Part shown: positions 38,577 to 45,980 of the stretch, one piece after another
Layout of the letters: each line of letters starts with the position of its first letter
Position numbering within the stretch: position 1 is the first letter of the stretch
NCBI RefSeq assembly: GCF_000829035.1
Contig: NZ_AP012541.1
Coordinates: 1,612,001-1,676,000, forward strand
DNA length: 64,000 nt
From: Lacticaseibacillus paracasei subsp. paracasei
GTDB taxonomy: Bacteria > Bacillota > Bacilli > Lactobacillales > Lactobacillaceae
Direction: 5' to 3'
The notes under the pieces: model-generated
The model's input: the letters and a program-made list of their open reading frames with translations, nothing else
What the model was told of the DNA's origin: nothing
Databases searched by the model: none
Program-made: the position numbers and the translations under genes

Positions 38577-39140
38577 CTAGTTGTTGGCGCGTGAAATGTA
38601 GGTGCCATCATCAGTATTGATCGTTAAAACATCGTCAACATTGATGAAAAACGGTACCTGCACGACCAACCCTGTTTCCATCGTTGCTGGTTTAGAACCA
38701 CCGCTACTTGTGTTGCCACGAATGCCAGGTTCTGTTTCTTTAACCACTAAATCAACAGTCTTTGGCAACTCAATTCCAAGCGTTTCATTACCATGCATGA
38801 TAATTTTGACATTCATATTTTCTTTCAAATAATTCAATTGATCGCGGATCTCGTCGCCGGGAAGCGTCAATTGGTCATAAGTATCGGTATCCATGAAGAC
38901 ATAATTGTCCCCATCGGCATACAAGTATTGCATGTTCTTGCTGTCAATTTGCGCCTTTTCAACTTTTTCAGTTGAGCGGAACGTTTTTTCTTGAACAGCA
39001 CCTGTACGCAGGTTCTTAAGGGTTGAACGCACGAAAGCTGAACCCTTACCTGGCTTAACATGCTGAAACTCGACAATTCGCCAAAGGTCACCGTCGACCT
39101 CAATCGTCAAACCATTTTTAAAATCATTAACAGATATCAT
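38577..39140 (-). CDS. efp: Translation elongation factor P
   Basis: A three-domain protein of 187 residues that rescues ribosomes stalled at proline runs. The tip loop is VKPGKGSAF with Lys32, the residue modified in many Bacillota. The C-terminal domain contains [16 protein letters not shown]. The start has GGAGGAAG upstream. It has its own promoter at 39177. Confidence 0.96.
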   Translation of the reverse strand: MISVNDFKNGLTIEVDGDLWRIVEFQHVKPGKGSAFVRSTLKNLRTGAVQEKTFRSTEKVEKAQIDSKNMQYLYADGDNYVFMDTDTYDQLTLPGDEIRDQLNYLKENMNVKIIMHGNETLGIELPKTVDLVVKETEPGIRGNTSSGGSKPATMETGLVVQVPFFINVDDVLTINTDDGTYISRANN

Positions 39141-39176
39141 GAACTTCCTCCATACATTCAGTCGTAAACTAAACCT

Positions 39177-39205
39177 ATTCTAGCAAGCACTGCGAATGCT
39201 TGCAA
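39177..39205 (-). promoter_or_regulatory. Promoter of efp (and yqhY-nusB)
   Basis: TTGCAA (39200-39205) and TAGAAT (39177-39182) are 17 bases apart, 37 bases upstream of efp. The long hairpin C begins eight bases further upstream. Confidence 0.8.
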
Positions 39206-39212
39206 CAGCAGA

Positions 39213-39326
39213 GCGTGAGCAGGCGCGGTTAGAAACCGGAGCATAAGCGGCCTCAAGCCTAATTGGCTGGGCTTTGGTCAATTAGGCTTGGGGCCCTTAT
39301 GTGCAGGTTTCTGCACCTGCGAACGC
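39213..39326. repeat. Long imperfect hairpin, full copy C
   Basis: The best-paired copy. Arms from outside in: GCG/CGC, GCAGG/CCTGC, AGAAACC/GGTTTCT, GCATAAG/CTTATG, and a perfect inner stem CCTCAAGCCTAATTG/CAATTAGGCTTGGGG around a loop of about 13 bases. It lies between pepQ and the efp promoter. Confidence 0.9.
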
Positions 39327-39388
39327 GTTTTAGCCAAAAATCAATAAGCTAACCGATTTGACTCACAAGTCAGCTTCTGGCACGTAAC

Positions 39389-40456
39389 TTACAGCACCAA
39401 CAACTCACTAGGTGCTGGTTGACTCAAGCTTTGACTACCCGCAGCAGTCACTAATAAATCGTCCTCAATCCGAACGCCGCCAAGATCCGGTACATAAATA
39501 CCAGGCTCATCCGTGACAACATTGCCCTTAGCAGCCGGCACGTCTAGATACGGTCCCCAAGCGCCGGGCCCTTCATGAATTGATAAACCGATGCCATGGC
39601 CTGTTCCGTGGCCAAAGTACTTCCCATAACCAGCATCATTGATTGTGTTGTGAGCTAAGTCATTGATGACTCGGCCAAGAACACCTGGTTTTAAAGCTTT
39701 TTGCACTTTTTGATTCGTTTGATAGACAATTTGATAAATGGTCTTCAGCCTAGGATCTGGTTCGCCCACCGCAAACGTGCGGGTTAAATCAGACATGTAT
39801 CCGTGGTAGATACACCCCCAGTCAAGCGTGACAATATCGCCTTTTTCAATTTTCTTCTCTGTTGCCGCACCATGGGGCATCGCTGAGCGCGTCCCGGAAG
39901 CGACAATCGTTTCAAAAGAAACATTGCTGGCGCCAAGTCCGCGCATGAAGAAATCTAAGTCATTGGCGACATCAATTTCACGCATGCCTGGTTTGATCGT
40001 AGCAATGACATGTTGATAGCCCTTTTCGGCAATAGCGATAGCTTGTGTGATTGACGCCAATTCATTGGCATCCTTGATCTCGCGTTGCGTTTCGACAAAG
40101 TCACGGGTTGGTACTAAAGTTCCTTGTGTGAGCAAATCAAATGCTTCATAATCGGCATAATTTAAGTGAACTGCTTCAAAACCGATTCTAGTCAATTGTA
40201 AGCGATTGGCCAGCTTGCCAACGGCCTTAAACATGCTGTCCTGATGCAAAATCATTTCAGCATTATGTACTTGCTGCTTAAACTGTTCGGTAAATCGCGA
40301 ATCAGTCACAAAATAAGCCTTTTGCGGGGTTACAAGCAAGGTGCTTTCTTCACCTGTAAAGCCGGTCAAATAAGTCACGTTCTTCGTATCGGTAACAAAA
40401 AAGCCATCCAGTTTTTTATCCTGAATTCGCGCCTGCAATGCTGTCATTCGATCCAT
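39389..40456 (-). CDS. M24 family Xaa-Pro peptidase (PepQ/PepP-like)
   Basis: A protein of 355 residues. The creatinase-like N-terminal domain (about 1-125) precedes the pita-bread domain with its metal ligands: TLDWGC and YMSDLTRTFA (two Asp), HGTGHGIGLSIHE (His), VTDEPGIY (Glu) and GVRIEDD (Glu). It removes or splits peptides next to proline. Its position beside efp is like Bacillus YqhT, so it could be an aminopeptidase P or a prolidase; sequence alone does not decide. The start has AAAGGAG upstream. Confidence 0.88.
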   Translation of the reverse strand: MDRMTALQARIQDKKLDGFFVTDTKNVTYLTGFTGEESTLLVTPQKAYFVTDSRFTEQFKQQVHNAEMILHQDSMFKAVGKLANRLQLTRIGFEAVHLNYADYEAFDLLTQGTLVPTRDFVETQREIKDANELASITQAIAIAEKGYQHVIATIKPGMREIDVANDLDFFMRGLGASNVSFETIVASGTRSAMPHGAATEKKIEKGDIVTLDWGCIYHGYMSDLTRTFAVGEPDPRLKTIYQIVYQTNQKVQKALKPGVLGRVINDLAHNTINDAGYGKYFGHGTGHGIGLSIHEGPGAWGPYLDVPAAKGNVVTDEPGIYVPDLGGVRIEDDLLVTAAGSQSLSQPAPSELLVL

Positions 40457-40496
40457 CCAAATCGCTCCTTTACTGACTCATGCTTTGTTTTCTCTG

Positions 40497-40525
40497 AAAA
40501 AAAGACGCCCCGTTACCGGGACGTC
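40497..40525 (-). terminator. Terminator of the rplU-prp-rpmA operon
   Basis: On the minus strand GACGTCCCGGTAACGGGGCG forms a tight hairpin with the following TC and is followed by seven T, seven bases after the rpmA stop. Confidence 0.92.
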
Positions 40526-40531
40526 TAGTCT

Positions 40532-40822
40532 TTATTCAGCAGCTGCTGCCGGATAAACTGAAACCTTCTTCTTGTCACGGCCGAAGCGTTCAAATTTTAC
40601 AACGCCGTCAGCAGTCGCGAACAAGGTATCATCGCCGCCGCGACCAACGTTTTCGCCAGGGTGAATCTTGGTACCGCGCTGACGATACAAGATATTGCCT
40701 GCCTTAACGAATTGGCCATCGGCACGCTTGCTGCCCAAACGCCGGCCAGCAGAATTACGACCGTTGGATGTTGAGCCGCCACCTTTATGGTGAGAGAAGA
40801 ATTGCAGATTCATCTTTAACAT
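40532..40822 (-). CDS. rpmA: Large ribosomal subunit protein bL27
   Basis: A protein of 96 residues. The N-terminus MLKMNLQFF is the extension found in Bacillota bL27, removed after Phe9 by the protease Prp to expose the functional end near the peptidyl-transferase centre. The basic bL27 core [20 protein letters not shown] follows. The start at 40822 has CGGAGGTG upstream; an ATG three codons earlier overlaps the spacing and is unlikely. Confidence 0.96.
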   Translation of the reverse strand: MLKMNLQFFSHHKGGGSTSNGRNSAGRRLGSKRADGQFVKAGNILYRQRGTKIHPGENVGRGGDDTLFATADGVVKFERFGRDKKKVSVYPAAAAE

Positions 40823-40840
40823 AACGTACACCTCCGAGGA

Positions 40841-41191
40841 TTAATTTTGTTCAAGTTGTTTAGTAGTAATCGTCAAACGATCAGGATATTGGTCTTGGAT
40901 GCTCTGTAATTCGAGCAATAAATTTTCCAACAGAATCTGACTGATGTGTAGCTGTTCGCCGGTAATGGCGGTTTTAATTGCCATCTGGAGATGCCCACCA
41001 TGGACTTCATCCGCAATGACATCAGGTTCAAACCCTGCTAAGCCTTCAATGCCGTTAACGGCACCAATGCTCACCGCAGAAACAGCGGCACATACAATAT
41101 CCTTACCGGTTTTACCGGCATCGGCATGACCCGTCAACGAGAAGCTGACGATATCACCATGTTCATCTCGATGAAAAATTGCCTTGATCAT
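40841..41191 (-). CDS. prp: Ribosomal-processing cysteine protease Prp
   Basis: A protein of 116 residues (YsxB family). The catalytic dyad is visible as His22 in LTGHAD and Cys34 in DIVCAAVSA. It cleaves the N-terminal extension of bL27, encoded just downstream. The rplU-prp-rpmA order is constant in Bacillota. Confidence 0.94.
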   Translation of the reverse strand: MIKAIFHRDEHGDIVSFSLTGHADAGKTGKDIVCAAVSAVSIGAVNGIEGLAGFEPDVIADEVHGGHLQMAIKTAITGEQLHISQILLENLLLELQSIQDQYPDRLTITTKQLEQN

Positions 41192-41206
41192 AACTATGCT
41201 GACCTC

Positions 41207-41518
41207 TTAAGCGTTGATCGCGTCAATAACGACCTTCGTGTATGGTTGACGGTGACCCTTCTTTTGATGAGAGTGCTTCTTAGGCTTGTACTTGTAAGTA
41301 ACAACCTTTTTCTCGCGCCCTTGTTTTTCGACCTTGCCAGTTACGGTCGCGCCTTTGACGGTTGGTGTGCCAATCTTGGCGTCACCTTCGCCTGCAACCA
41401 TGATGACTTCATCAAAAGTAACTTGTTTGCCTTCGTCAGCGTCGAGTTTTTCGACATAGATGGCTTCGCCAACCTCTGCCTTGTATTGCTTGCCGCCGGT
41501 TTTGATAATTGCGTACAC
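41207..41518 (-). CDS. rplU: Large ribosomal subunit protein bL21
   Basis: A protein of 103 residues. It starts at a GTG (read as Met: [20 protein letters not shown]) with CAGGAGGTG upstream; the frame stays open through part of the leader but has no ribosome-binding site there. It ends with [19 protein letters not shown], typical of bL21. Confidence 0.95.
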   Translation of the reverse strand: MYAIIKTGGKQYKAEVGEAIYVEKLDADEGKQVTFDEVIMVAGEGDAKIGTPTVKGATVTGKVEKQGREKKVVTYKYKPKKHSHQKKGHRQPYTKVVIDAINA

Positions 41519-41633
41519 TGTGTGCACCTCCTGTTTTGCCTTTCGGCTTTTCCCCTGAAGACTCGCCAAGTTGGGTGCTTACGCTTAAAAACCCAACATT
41601 GTGCGGTTGCATAGGAGGGGTGCCAAATACAAC
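41519..41633 (-). promoter_or_regulatory. bL21 leader, autoregulatory RNA structure
   Basis: The untranslated leader between the promoter and rplU contains a hairpin GTTGGGT (41570-41576) with ACCCAAC (41591-41597), a small GCC-TTTC-GGC hairpin and conserved purine-rich joins. Position and structure fit the L21 leader found before rplU in Bacillota, thought to let L21 control its own operon. The exact family match would need a covariance search. Confidence 0.65.
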
Positions 41634-41639
41634 GGACTA

Positions 41640-41668
41640 ATATTACCAGAGACGACGTCAAGTTGCAA
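41640..41668 (-). promoter_or_regulatory. Promoter of rplU-prp-rpmA
   Basis: TTGCAA (41663-41668) and TAATAT (41640-41645) are 17 bases apart; a TG lies just upstream of the -10. Confidence 0.75.
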
Positions 41669-41680
41669 GACAAACAACAA

Positions 41681-41787
41681 GCGCGTAGATTCGTGCGTTT
41701 AGAAACCGGTATGTCACAAACCGTGCTGCTTTTTAAACATGCCACCTTCAAGACTCTCATATGTGTGCTTCTGGGCTAGCGAACGCG
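41681..41787. repeat. Degenerate copy of the long-hairpin family (D)
   Basis: It keeps the family words GCGTTTAGAAACCGG on the left and CTTCTGGGC...GCGAACGCG on the right, but inner pairing is poor. It lies just upstream of the rplU promoter. Confidence 0.65.
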
Positions 41788-41850
41788 TTTCAATCAAAAG
41801 TTGAAAGCCACGGCACCGCCTTCAGTAATCACGTTTTAATCTAGAAACCA

Positions 41851-42084
41851 TCAACTGTGCCTTTTTCGAAAAAGCCAGACACCAGCAATGACTGCCAGCA
41901 TGTAAAGGATGTATATCATCGTAAAGATGGTCATCCAACCACCAAGTGCGGCATTAATTAACAGTAAACTAATGACTAGAATAGCATCCACAATCCAATT
42001 GACCGGTTGAGCCAATTGTGTGGTCACAACGATCAGCAAAGCACCGGTCACGAGAAGAATTAAAAGGTTAAGTAATATAATGAT
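41851..42084 (-). CDS. Small membrane protein, 77 residues, apparently with an ATC start
   Basis: I do not recognise this protein. It has two or three hydrophobic helices and ends with the basic LFRKRHS. The first standard start in frame is GTG at 42051, with no ribosome-binding site. A perfect AAGGAGGTGA at 42091-42100 lies six bases before ATC ATT ATA at 42084, in frame with no stop between. Starting there adds (M)IILLNLLILL and completes the first membrane helix. So either a rare ATC/ATT start is used or the original ATG has been lost. A near-consensus promoter precedes it. Confidence 0.6.
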   Translation of the reverse strand: MIILLNLLILLVTGALLIVVTTQLAQPVNWIVDAILVISLLLINAALGGWMTIFTMIYILYMLAVIAGVWLFRKRHS

Positions 42085-42105
42085 AAGCTGTCACCTCCTT
42101 GAAGA

Positions 42106-42134
42106 ATTATATACGAGCCATCTTCTTTCAACAA
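42106..42134 (-). promoter_or_regulatory. Promoter of the small membrane protein gene
   Basis: TTGTTG (42129-42134) and TATAAT (42106-42111) are 17 bases apart. The ribosome-binding site begins six bases after the -10, so the transcript would have a very short leader. Confidence 0.75.
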
Positions 42135-42159
42135 GAAATCGTTTAATTGAGCAGAACGG

Positions 42160-42193
42160 CAAAAGAAAAAGGCTCAGAAAAGATCTCCGAGCC
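42160..42193 (-). terminator. Terminator upstream of the small membrane protein gene
   Basis: On the minus strand GGCTC and GAGCC pair, with inner AGA/TCT, followed by TTTTTCTTTT. The nearest upstream promoter-like site is an extended -10 (TGGTATATT) at 42214-42222, so it may end a very short RNA or act as a barrier. Confidence 0.65.
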
Positions 42194-42384
42194 TGCCCCT
42201 GCCAAGGACCTTTAATATACCATAGATGCCCGCAATTATTTTACTGAATTTTTGAATTTTGGCGGCCGCATTGTAGCCAACAACCCCTTACGCTATCACT
42301 TAAAACACGATTGCTGAAAAGAAATGGTTTGTTGTAGGAAAAGCTTCCAAATATTTTGACTCGTAAGCCTTTGAAACGACGGCA
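42194..42384. other. Intergenic stretch between two small genes
   Basis: No open frame with a ribosome-binding site on either strand. The only signal is the extended -10 at 42214-42222 (minus strand), without a clear -35. Confidence 0.4.
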
Positions 42385-42422
42385 CAAAAAAAAGCCGCTG
42401 ATTGTTCAGTTCAGCAGCCTTT
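42385..42422 (-). terminator. Terminator of the 40-residue gene
   Basis: On the minus strand GCTGCTGA pairs with TCAGCGGC (one G-T pair) and is followed by eight or nine T, directly after the stop codon. Confidence 0.85.
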
Positions 42423-42424
42423 AG

Positions 42425-42547
42425 TTACTTCTTCAATTGTTGTAACGCTTTTTCGATCGTGTTGCCTTTTCCAATGTGTTTAGCATTGCTTGAGTCAATA
42501 GCGATAAATTCTTGCGTCTTCATGTTGAGTTGGATTCGATATGACAT
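42425..42547 (-). CDS. Small protein of 40 residues, unknown function
   Basis: The protein reads MSYRIQLNMKTQEFIAIDSS, then NAKHIGKGNTIEKALQQLKK; it is basic, soluble-looking and without cysteine. A GGAGGG site lies six bases before the ATG, a TTGACA-17-TAGTAT promoter lies 60 bases upstream, and a terminator follows at once. This full set of signals makes it a credible single-gene transcript of about 210 bases. I do not recognise the family; the pattern of strand then helix could suggest a small beta-alpha regulator or an antitoxin-like peptide, which is speculation. Confidence 0.75.
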   Translation of the reverse strand: MSYRIQLNMKTQEFIAIDSSNAKHIGKGNTIEKALQQLKK

Positions 42548-42606
42548 CGTAATCCCTCCATTCTTTAAAAAATAGTTTGAATGGTCTCAGGTAGCGATGA
42601 AGGCTA

Positions 42607-42635
42607 TACTACTCACTTTTTGTTAGTATGTCAAG
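42607..42635 (-). promoter_or_regulatory. Promoter of the 40-residue gene
   Basis: TTGACA (42630-42635), a perfect -35, and TAGTAT (42607-42612) are exactly 17 bases apart. Confidence 0.85.
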
Positions 42636-42710
42636 CATTAAAAAACACAACGATTGCTAACTGACTTGCTTTTGACGGGATAAATCAAGATAGCAACGCT
42701 CAAACCGGCT

Positions 42711-43031
42711 TTAACTAATCTGATTTAAAAGCAATTTAGCCTTGGTCATGGCCTCGTCGTACGTGCCATCGGTCTTGGCCGGTAACTTTCTGATTTGATC
42801 AAGCAATTCGCGGCCTTGAATGACTAACGCTTCAATATCAGCATTTGTATCACTCAAAAAAGAAACAATTAAGTAGATGTTTAAGACTTTGGTGGCATCC
42901 TGATCGCCTGCGATTACCTCTGCACCTAACTTTTTAATGGCCGTTTTCAAATTTCGGACTTTTCTCTGTTCTTTTTTACGCTTGTGATAATAAGGCAACA
43001 CAAACGGTAAGAAATTCAGATAAACCCGCAC
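42711..43031 (-). CDS. Hypothetical protein, up to 106 residues, possibly truncated
   Basis: I do not recognise it. A short hydrophobic N-terminus (VYLNFLPFVLPYY) is followed by a very basic stretch HKRKKEQRKVR and a helical rest ending AKLLLNQIS. The only start in frame is GTG at 43031 with no good ribosome-binding site, and the open frame continues upstream for only 11 more codons (WKWVQFQSG) before a stop. It may be a gene fragment that lost its N-terminal membrane part. No clear promoter was found. Confidence 0.4.
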   Translation of the reverse strand: MRVYLNFLPFVLPYYHKRKKEQRKVRNLKTAIKKLGAEVIAGDQDATKVLNIYLIVSFLSDTNADIEALVIQGRELLDQIRKLPAKTDGTYDEAMTKAKLLLNQIS

Positions 43032-43120
43032 CCCACTCTGAAACTGGACCCATTTCCATCAATAAACACCTTCATTGTCGTGACTCATGTCAACATTTCG
43101 AACTAACAACTCGTAGATAC

Positions 43121-43190
43121 AAAAAAAGCCTGATGCATTGTCCTCCTGCTTAGTCACGGATAGCCCGTCGTCACAGCAATGCTTCATGGC
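43121..43190 (-). terminator. Terminator of tRNA-Arg
   Basis: On the minus strand GCCATGAAGCATTG pairs with CAATGCATCAGGC (one mismatch, one bulge) around a long loop of about 35 bases, followed by seven T. Confidence 0.6.
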
Positions 43191-43204
43191 ATTTGTAAGT
43201 TTTA

Positions 43205-43278
43205 TGTACCAGCCGGGATTCGAACCCGGGACAAACGGTTTAGAAGACCGTTGCTCTATCCAACTGAGCTACTGGTAC
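43205..43278 (-). tRNA. tRNA-Arg (anticodon TCT)
   Basis: A complete cloverleaf of 74 bases: acceptor GTACCAG with CTGGTAC and discriminator A, D arm AGCTCAGTTGGATAGAGC, anticodon loop CTTCTAA reading AGA codons, and T arm CGGGTTCGAATCCCG. CCA is not encoded. Confidence 0.96.
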
Positions 43279-43367
43279 AAATCGTTATTAAGTATACGAG
43301 AAGCGCGACAGGCCGTCAACGGGTTCTATGAGGAAGATCATCCGATACGCAAGTTAGACGGATATAG

Positions 43368-43396
43368 TTGAAAGCAGTCAATGAGACCGCTACACT
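43368..43396 (+). promoter_or_regulatory. Promoter of pepX
   Basis: TTGAAA (43368-43373) and TACACT (43391-43396) are 17 bases apart, 40 bases before the likely start. Confidence 0.65.
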
Positions 43397-43435
43397 GAAT
43401 TTATCACAATTTTCTCATAAAGGAAGACAATGCTG

Positions 43436-45829
43436 ATGAAATTAAATCAATTTGCCCGTTTGACACCTGACTTCAAGGTGCAAGTAGCGGAGCTTAAGCA
43501 GATTGGCCTGCAAGCCGATCCTGATGACGCTTTTAGTCAAAGTGCGACCGACCTTTTCAATGCCTTTTTTCCAGAGGCTTATACTTTAGCCGCAAAGGAA
43601 GATAAGCTCGCCCAAGTAGCAGTCAACATGGACCAAACACTAGCAGCATGGTTGGCGAAAAAACCATCCAAAATGACGCGCCGTGACTTTTATAATGTGG
43701 CGCTACAACTACTTGGCTTCGAAGCTTTCACTGACTTTGACCTGAATGATCCCTTTAAAATGATGACTGCAACCAAGTTACCAAGCCTCGATCACGATCT
43801 AACGAGCACCGCTGATTTGCTCAAGGCTGTTTATCTATTGTTAAATACGCGAACCAAGCATCTGGTTAGTTATTTGGATGATCTAGCTAATCGCGGTTTT
43901 TTAAAGGACTTCCAGAAAAAACAGAAAAAACCGACCCACCTTCTTTTTAACGGCAAAGTCCAACAAGTTTTTGATGCGCGGCAGGCGGTTCGTGAAGTTG
44001 TTTGGATCGAATCGGATATGGATACCGATCACGATGGCCAACGCGACTTGCTCGAAGCGACTATTTACCGCCCGAAAGCCACAGATCAAGGGCTTAAAGT
44101 GCCCGTGTTATTTACTGCAAATCCGTATTTTCATGGAACCAACGATGTGACTGCAGTGACGCACGTGCCGGAAACGACCTTAGCTGTTAAAACACACGGA
44201 GCCTCGAAAGCTGAAGTTACGGCAAATCCTGAAGAGCCTGCCAACTTGCCTCATCATCCAGTTAATGGCGAGGCGACACAGGCCGAAGCTTATGCCGAAG
44301 AAAACAGTATGTATGCCTTTAACGATTATTTTCTCGCCCGTGGCTTTGCTGTGGTTTATTCGGCAGGTGTTGGCACTCGCTATTCCGACGGCTTCCGGAC
44401 AACCGGTGGCCCAGAAGAAACCGATGGTGCTGTTGCTGTCATCGAGTGGCTGACCGGTAAACGCCGCGCTTTTACGAACCGGACAGATGGTATTACCATC
44501 AAAGCTTGGTGGTCAACCGGTCTTGTCGCTATGACCGGCAAATCCTACCTGGCTACATTAGCCATGGCGGCGGCCACCACTGGGGTTGACGGTCTCAAGA
44601 CAATTGTAGCCGACGCTGGCATTTCCAGCTGGTATGACTACTACCGTGAAAATGGTCTCGTAGTGGCCCCTGGTGGTTTCCAGGGTGAAGATGCGGATGT
44701 TCTGGCTGTGGATACCTTCTCCCGGCAAAAGTCCGGCGGCGACCTGATCAACATCAAACAAGCTTGGGAAAAGCATCTTGCTACGATCACTCACGATCAG
44801 GATCGAACAACTGGCGCTTACAACACATGGTGGGATGCGCGCAACTACCGGAAAAACGCTAACAAGGTCAGGGCAGATGTGGTGTTGATCCATGGTCTTA
44901 ATGATTGGAACGTAAAACCTACAAACGCCATCAAGTTTTGGGAGGCCATCGCAGACCTGCCAATTCAAAAGAAACTGGTTTTGCATCAAGGCCAGCACGT
45001 TTACGTCCACAATGTTCGCTCATTAGATTTTCTAGATATGATGAATTTGTGGCTCACACATGAATTGCTTGGTGAGGCGAATGGCGCCGAAGATGTATTA
45101 CCAAATGTTGTTGTGCAAGATAATGTTGCTGTTCAGACTTGGTCGGCCTATCAGAATTTTGCCAGCCCAGCAGCAGAGCATGTGACCAACACTCGCAATC
45201 TAAAAACGGATTTCGAGGCGGCCACGGATCAATTTACCGATCACGCAACAGCAACTTTTAATGCCCAGCATGATACCAGTGCCAGTTTCGAGACTGCCAT
45301 CATCACCCCTAACAGTGCTTATGCCAATAGCCGCTTGTGGCTCACGCAGCCGCCACTTGAGCGCGACCAAACACTGGAAGGCATTCCGCACTTAGAGCTG
45401 ACGCTGGCCATTGATGCCCCAACAGGTATTCTCAGTGTTCGCCTCATTGATTTAGGAATGGCCAAGCGATTCGGTGAAACCGCGGCAACGGTGGCCTTAA
45501 ACGGTCTTCAACTTGGTTTTGATTATAAAACAACAGACATTCTCGAATTCAAACCAACGGCTAAACCGACACCAAGCAAGTTGATCTCGCTTGGCCATAT
45601 CAACCTGCAAAATCCAAAAAATGCTTACGAAGTGCAAAGGATTACGCCCGGCCAACCGTTCCATATCAGTTTGGATCTCCAACCCACCCACTATCATCTG
45701 CCAGCTGGTCGTCAACTCGCTTTGGTCATTCATGGGGCAGATATGGCCCAAACCATTCGCCCGATCAAAACAACTCATTATCAAATTGATTTGGCTAATA
45801 GCAGCATCACGCTCCCTTACCGCATTTAA
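43436..45829 (+). CDS. pepX: X-prolyl dipeptidyl aminopeptidase PepX
   Basis: A protein of 797 residues, an S15 serine peptidase that removes X-Pro dipeptides from casein-derived peptides in the cytoplasm. An N-terminal helical domain precedes the alpha/beta-hydrolase domain. The nucleophile region is TGKSYLATLAMAAA (Ser in GKSYLA), the catalytic Asp is in HGLNDWNV and the His in LHQGQHVY; a C-terminal jelly-roll domain follows. ATG codons occur at 43430 and 43436; the second has AAAGGAAG at better spacing and gives the length known for L. rhamnosus. It converges with glnA. Confidence 0.95.
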   Translation: MKLNQFARLTPDFKVQVAELKQIGLQADPDDAFSQSATDLFNAFFPEAYTLAAKEDKLAQVAVNMDQTLAAWLAKKPSKMTRRDFYNVALQLLGFEAFTDFDLNDPFKMMTATKLPSLDHDLTSTADLLKAVYLLLNTRTKHLVSYLDDLANRGFLKDFQKKQKKPTHLLFNGKVQQVFDARQAVREVVWIESDMDTDHDGQRDLLEATIYRPKATDQGLKVPVLFTANPYFHGTNDVTAVTHVPETTLAVKTHGASKAEVTANPEEPANLPHHPVNGEATQAEAYAEENSMYAFNDYFLARGFAVVYSAGVGTRYSDGFRTTGGPEETDGAVAVIEWLTGKRRAFTNRTDGITIKAWWSTGLVAMTGKSYLATLAMAAATTGVDGLKTIVADAGISSWYDYYRENGLVVAPGGFQGEDADVLAVDTFSRQKSGGDLINIKQAWEKHLATITHDQDRTTGAYNTWWDARNYRKNANKVRADVVLIHGLNDWNVKPTNAIKFWEAIADLPIQKKLVLHQGQHVYVHNVRSLDFLDMMNLWLTHELLGEANGAEDVLPNVVVQDNVAVQTWSAYQNFASPAAEHVTNTRNLKTDFEAATDQFTDHATATFNAQHDTSASFETAIITPNSAYANSRLWLTQPPLERDQTLEGIPHLELTLAIDAPTGILSVRLIDLGMAKRFGETAATVALNGLQLGFDYKTTDILEFKPTAKPTPSKLISLGHINLQNPKNAYEVQRITPGQPFHISLDLQPTHYHLPAGRQLALVIHGADMAQTIRPIKTTHYQIDLANSSITLPYRI

Positions 45830-45870
45830 CTTAATAGGATGCTCACCAGTTTTTTCATGCATGATGCATC

Positions 45871-45917
45871 AAAAAAGGAGATATCAAGCGCCGAGTCGGC
45901 CTGACATCTCCTTTTTT
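45871..45917. terminator. Bidirectional terminator between pepX and glnA
   Basis: GGAGATATCA (45877-45886) pairs with TGACATCTCC (45902-45911), with six A before and six T after, so it serves both converging genes. Confidence 0.88.
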
Positions 45918-45980
45918 CTTACTTAACTGTTCAATCAACTTGCTTCAACGGTGACAGCAACAGCTTTTGGGTTGTCTGGT

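Noticed and set aside
41126-41614. A plus-strand open frame of 162 codons opposite prp and rplU
   Set aside because: It runs antisense through the rplU leader and two certain genes, without its own signals.
43138-43371. An open frame running across tRNA-Arg
   Set aside because: It overlaps the tRNA and its terminator and has no ribosome-binding site.
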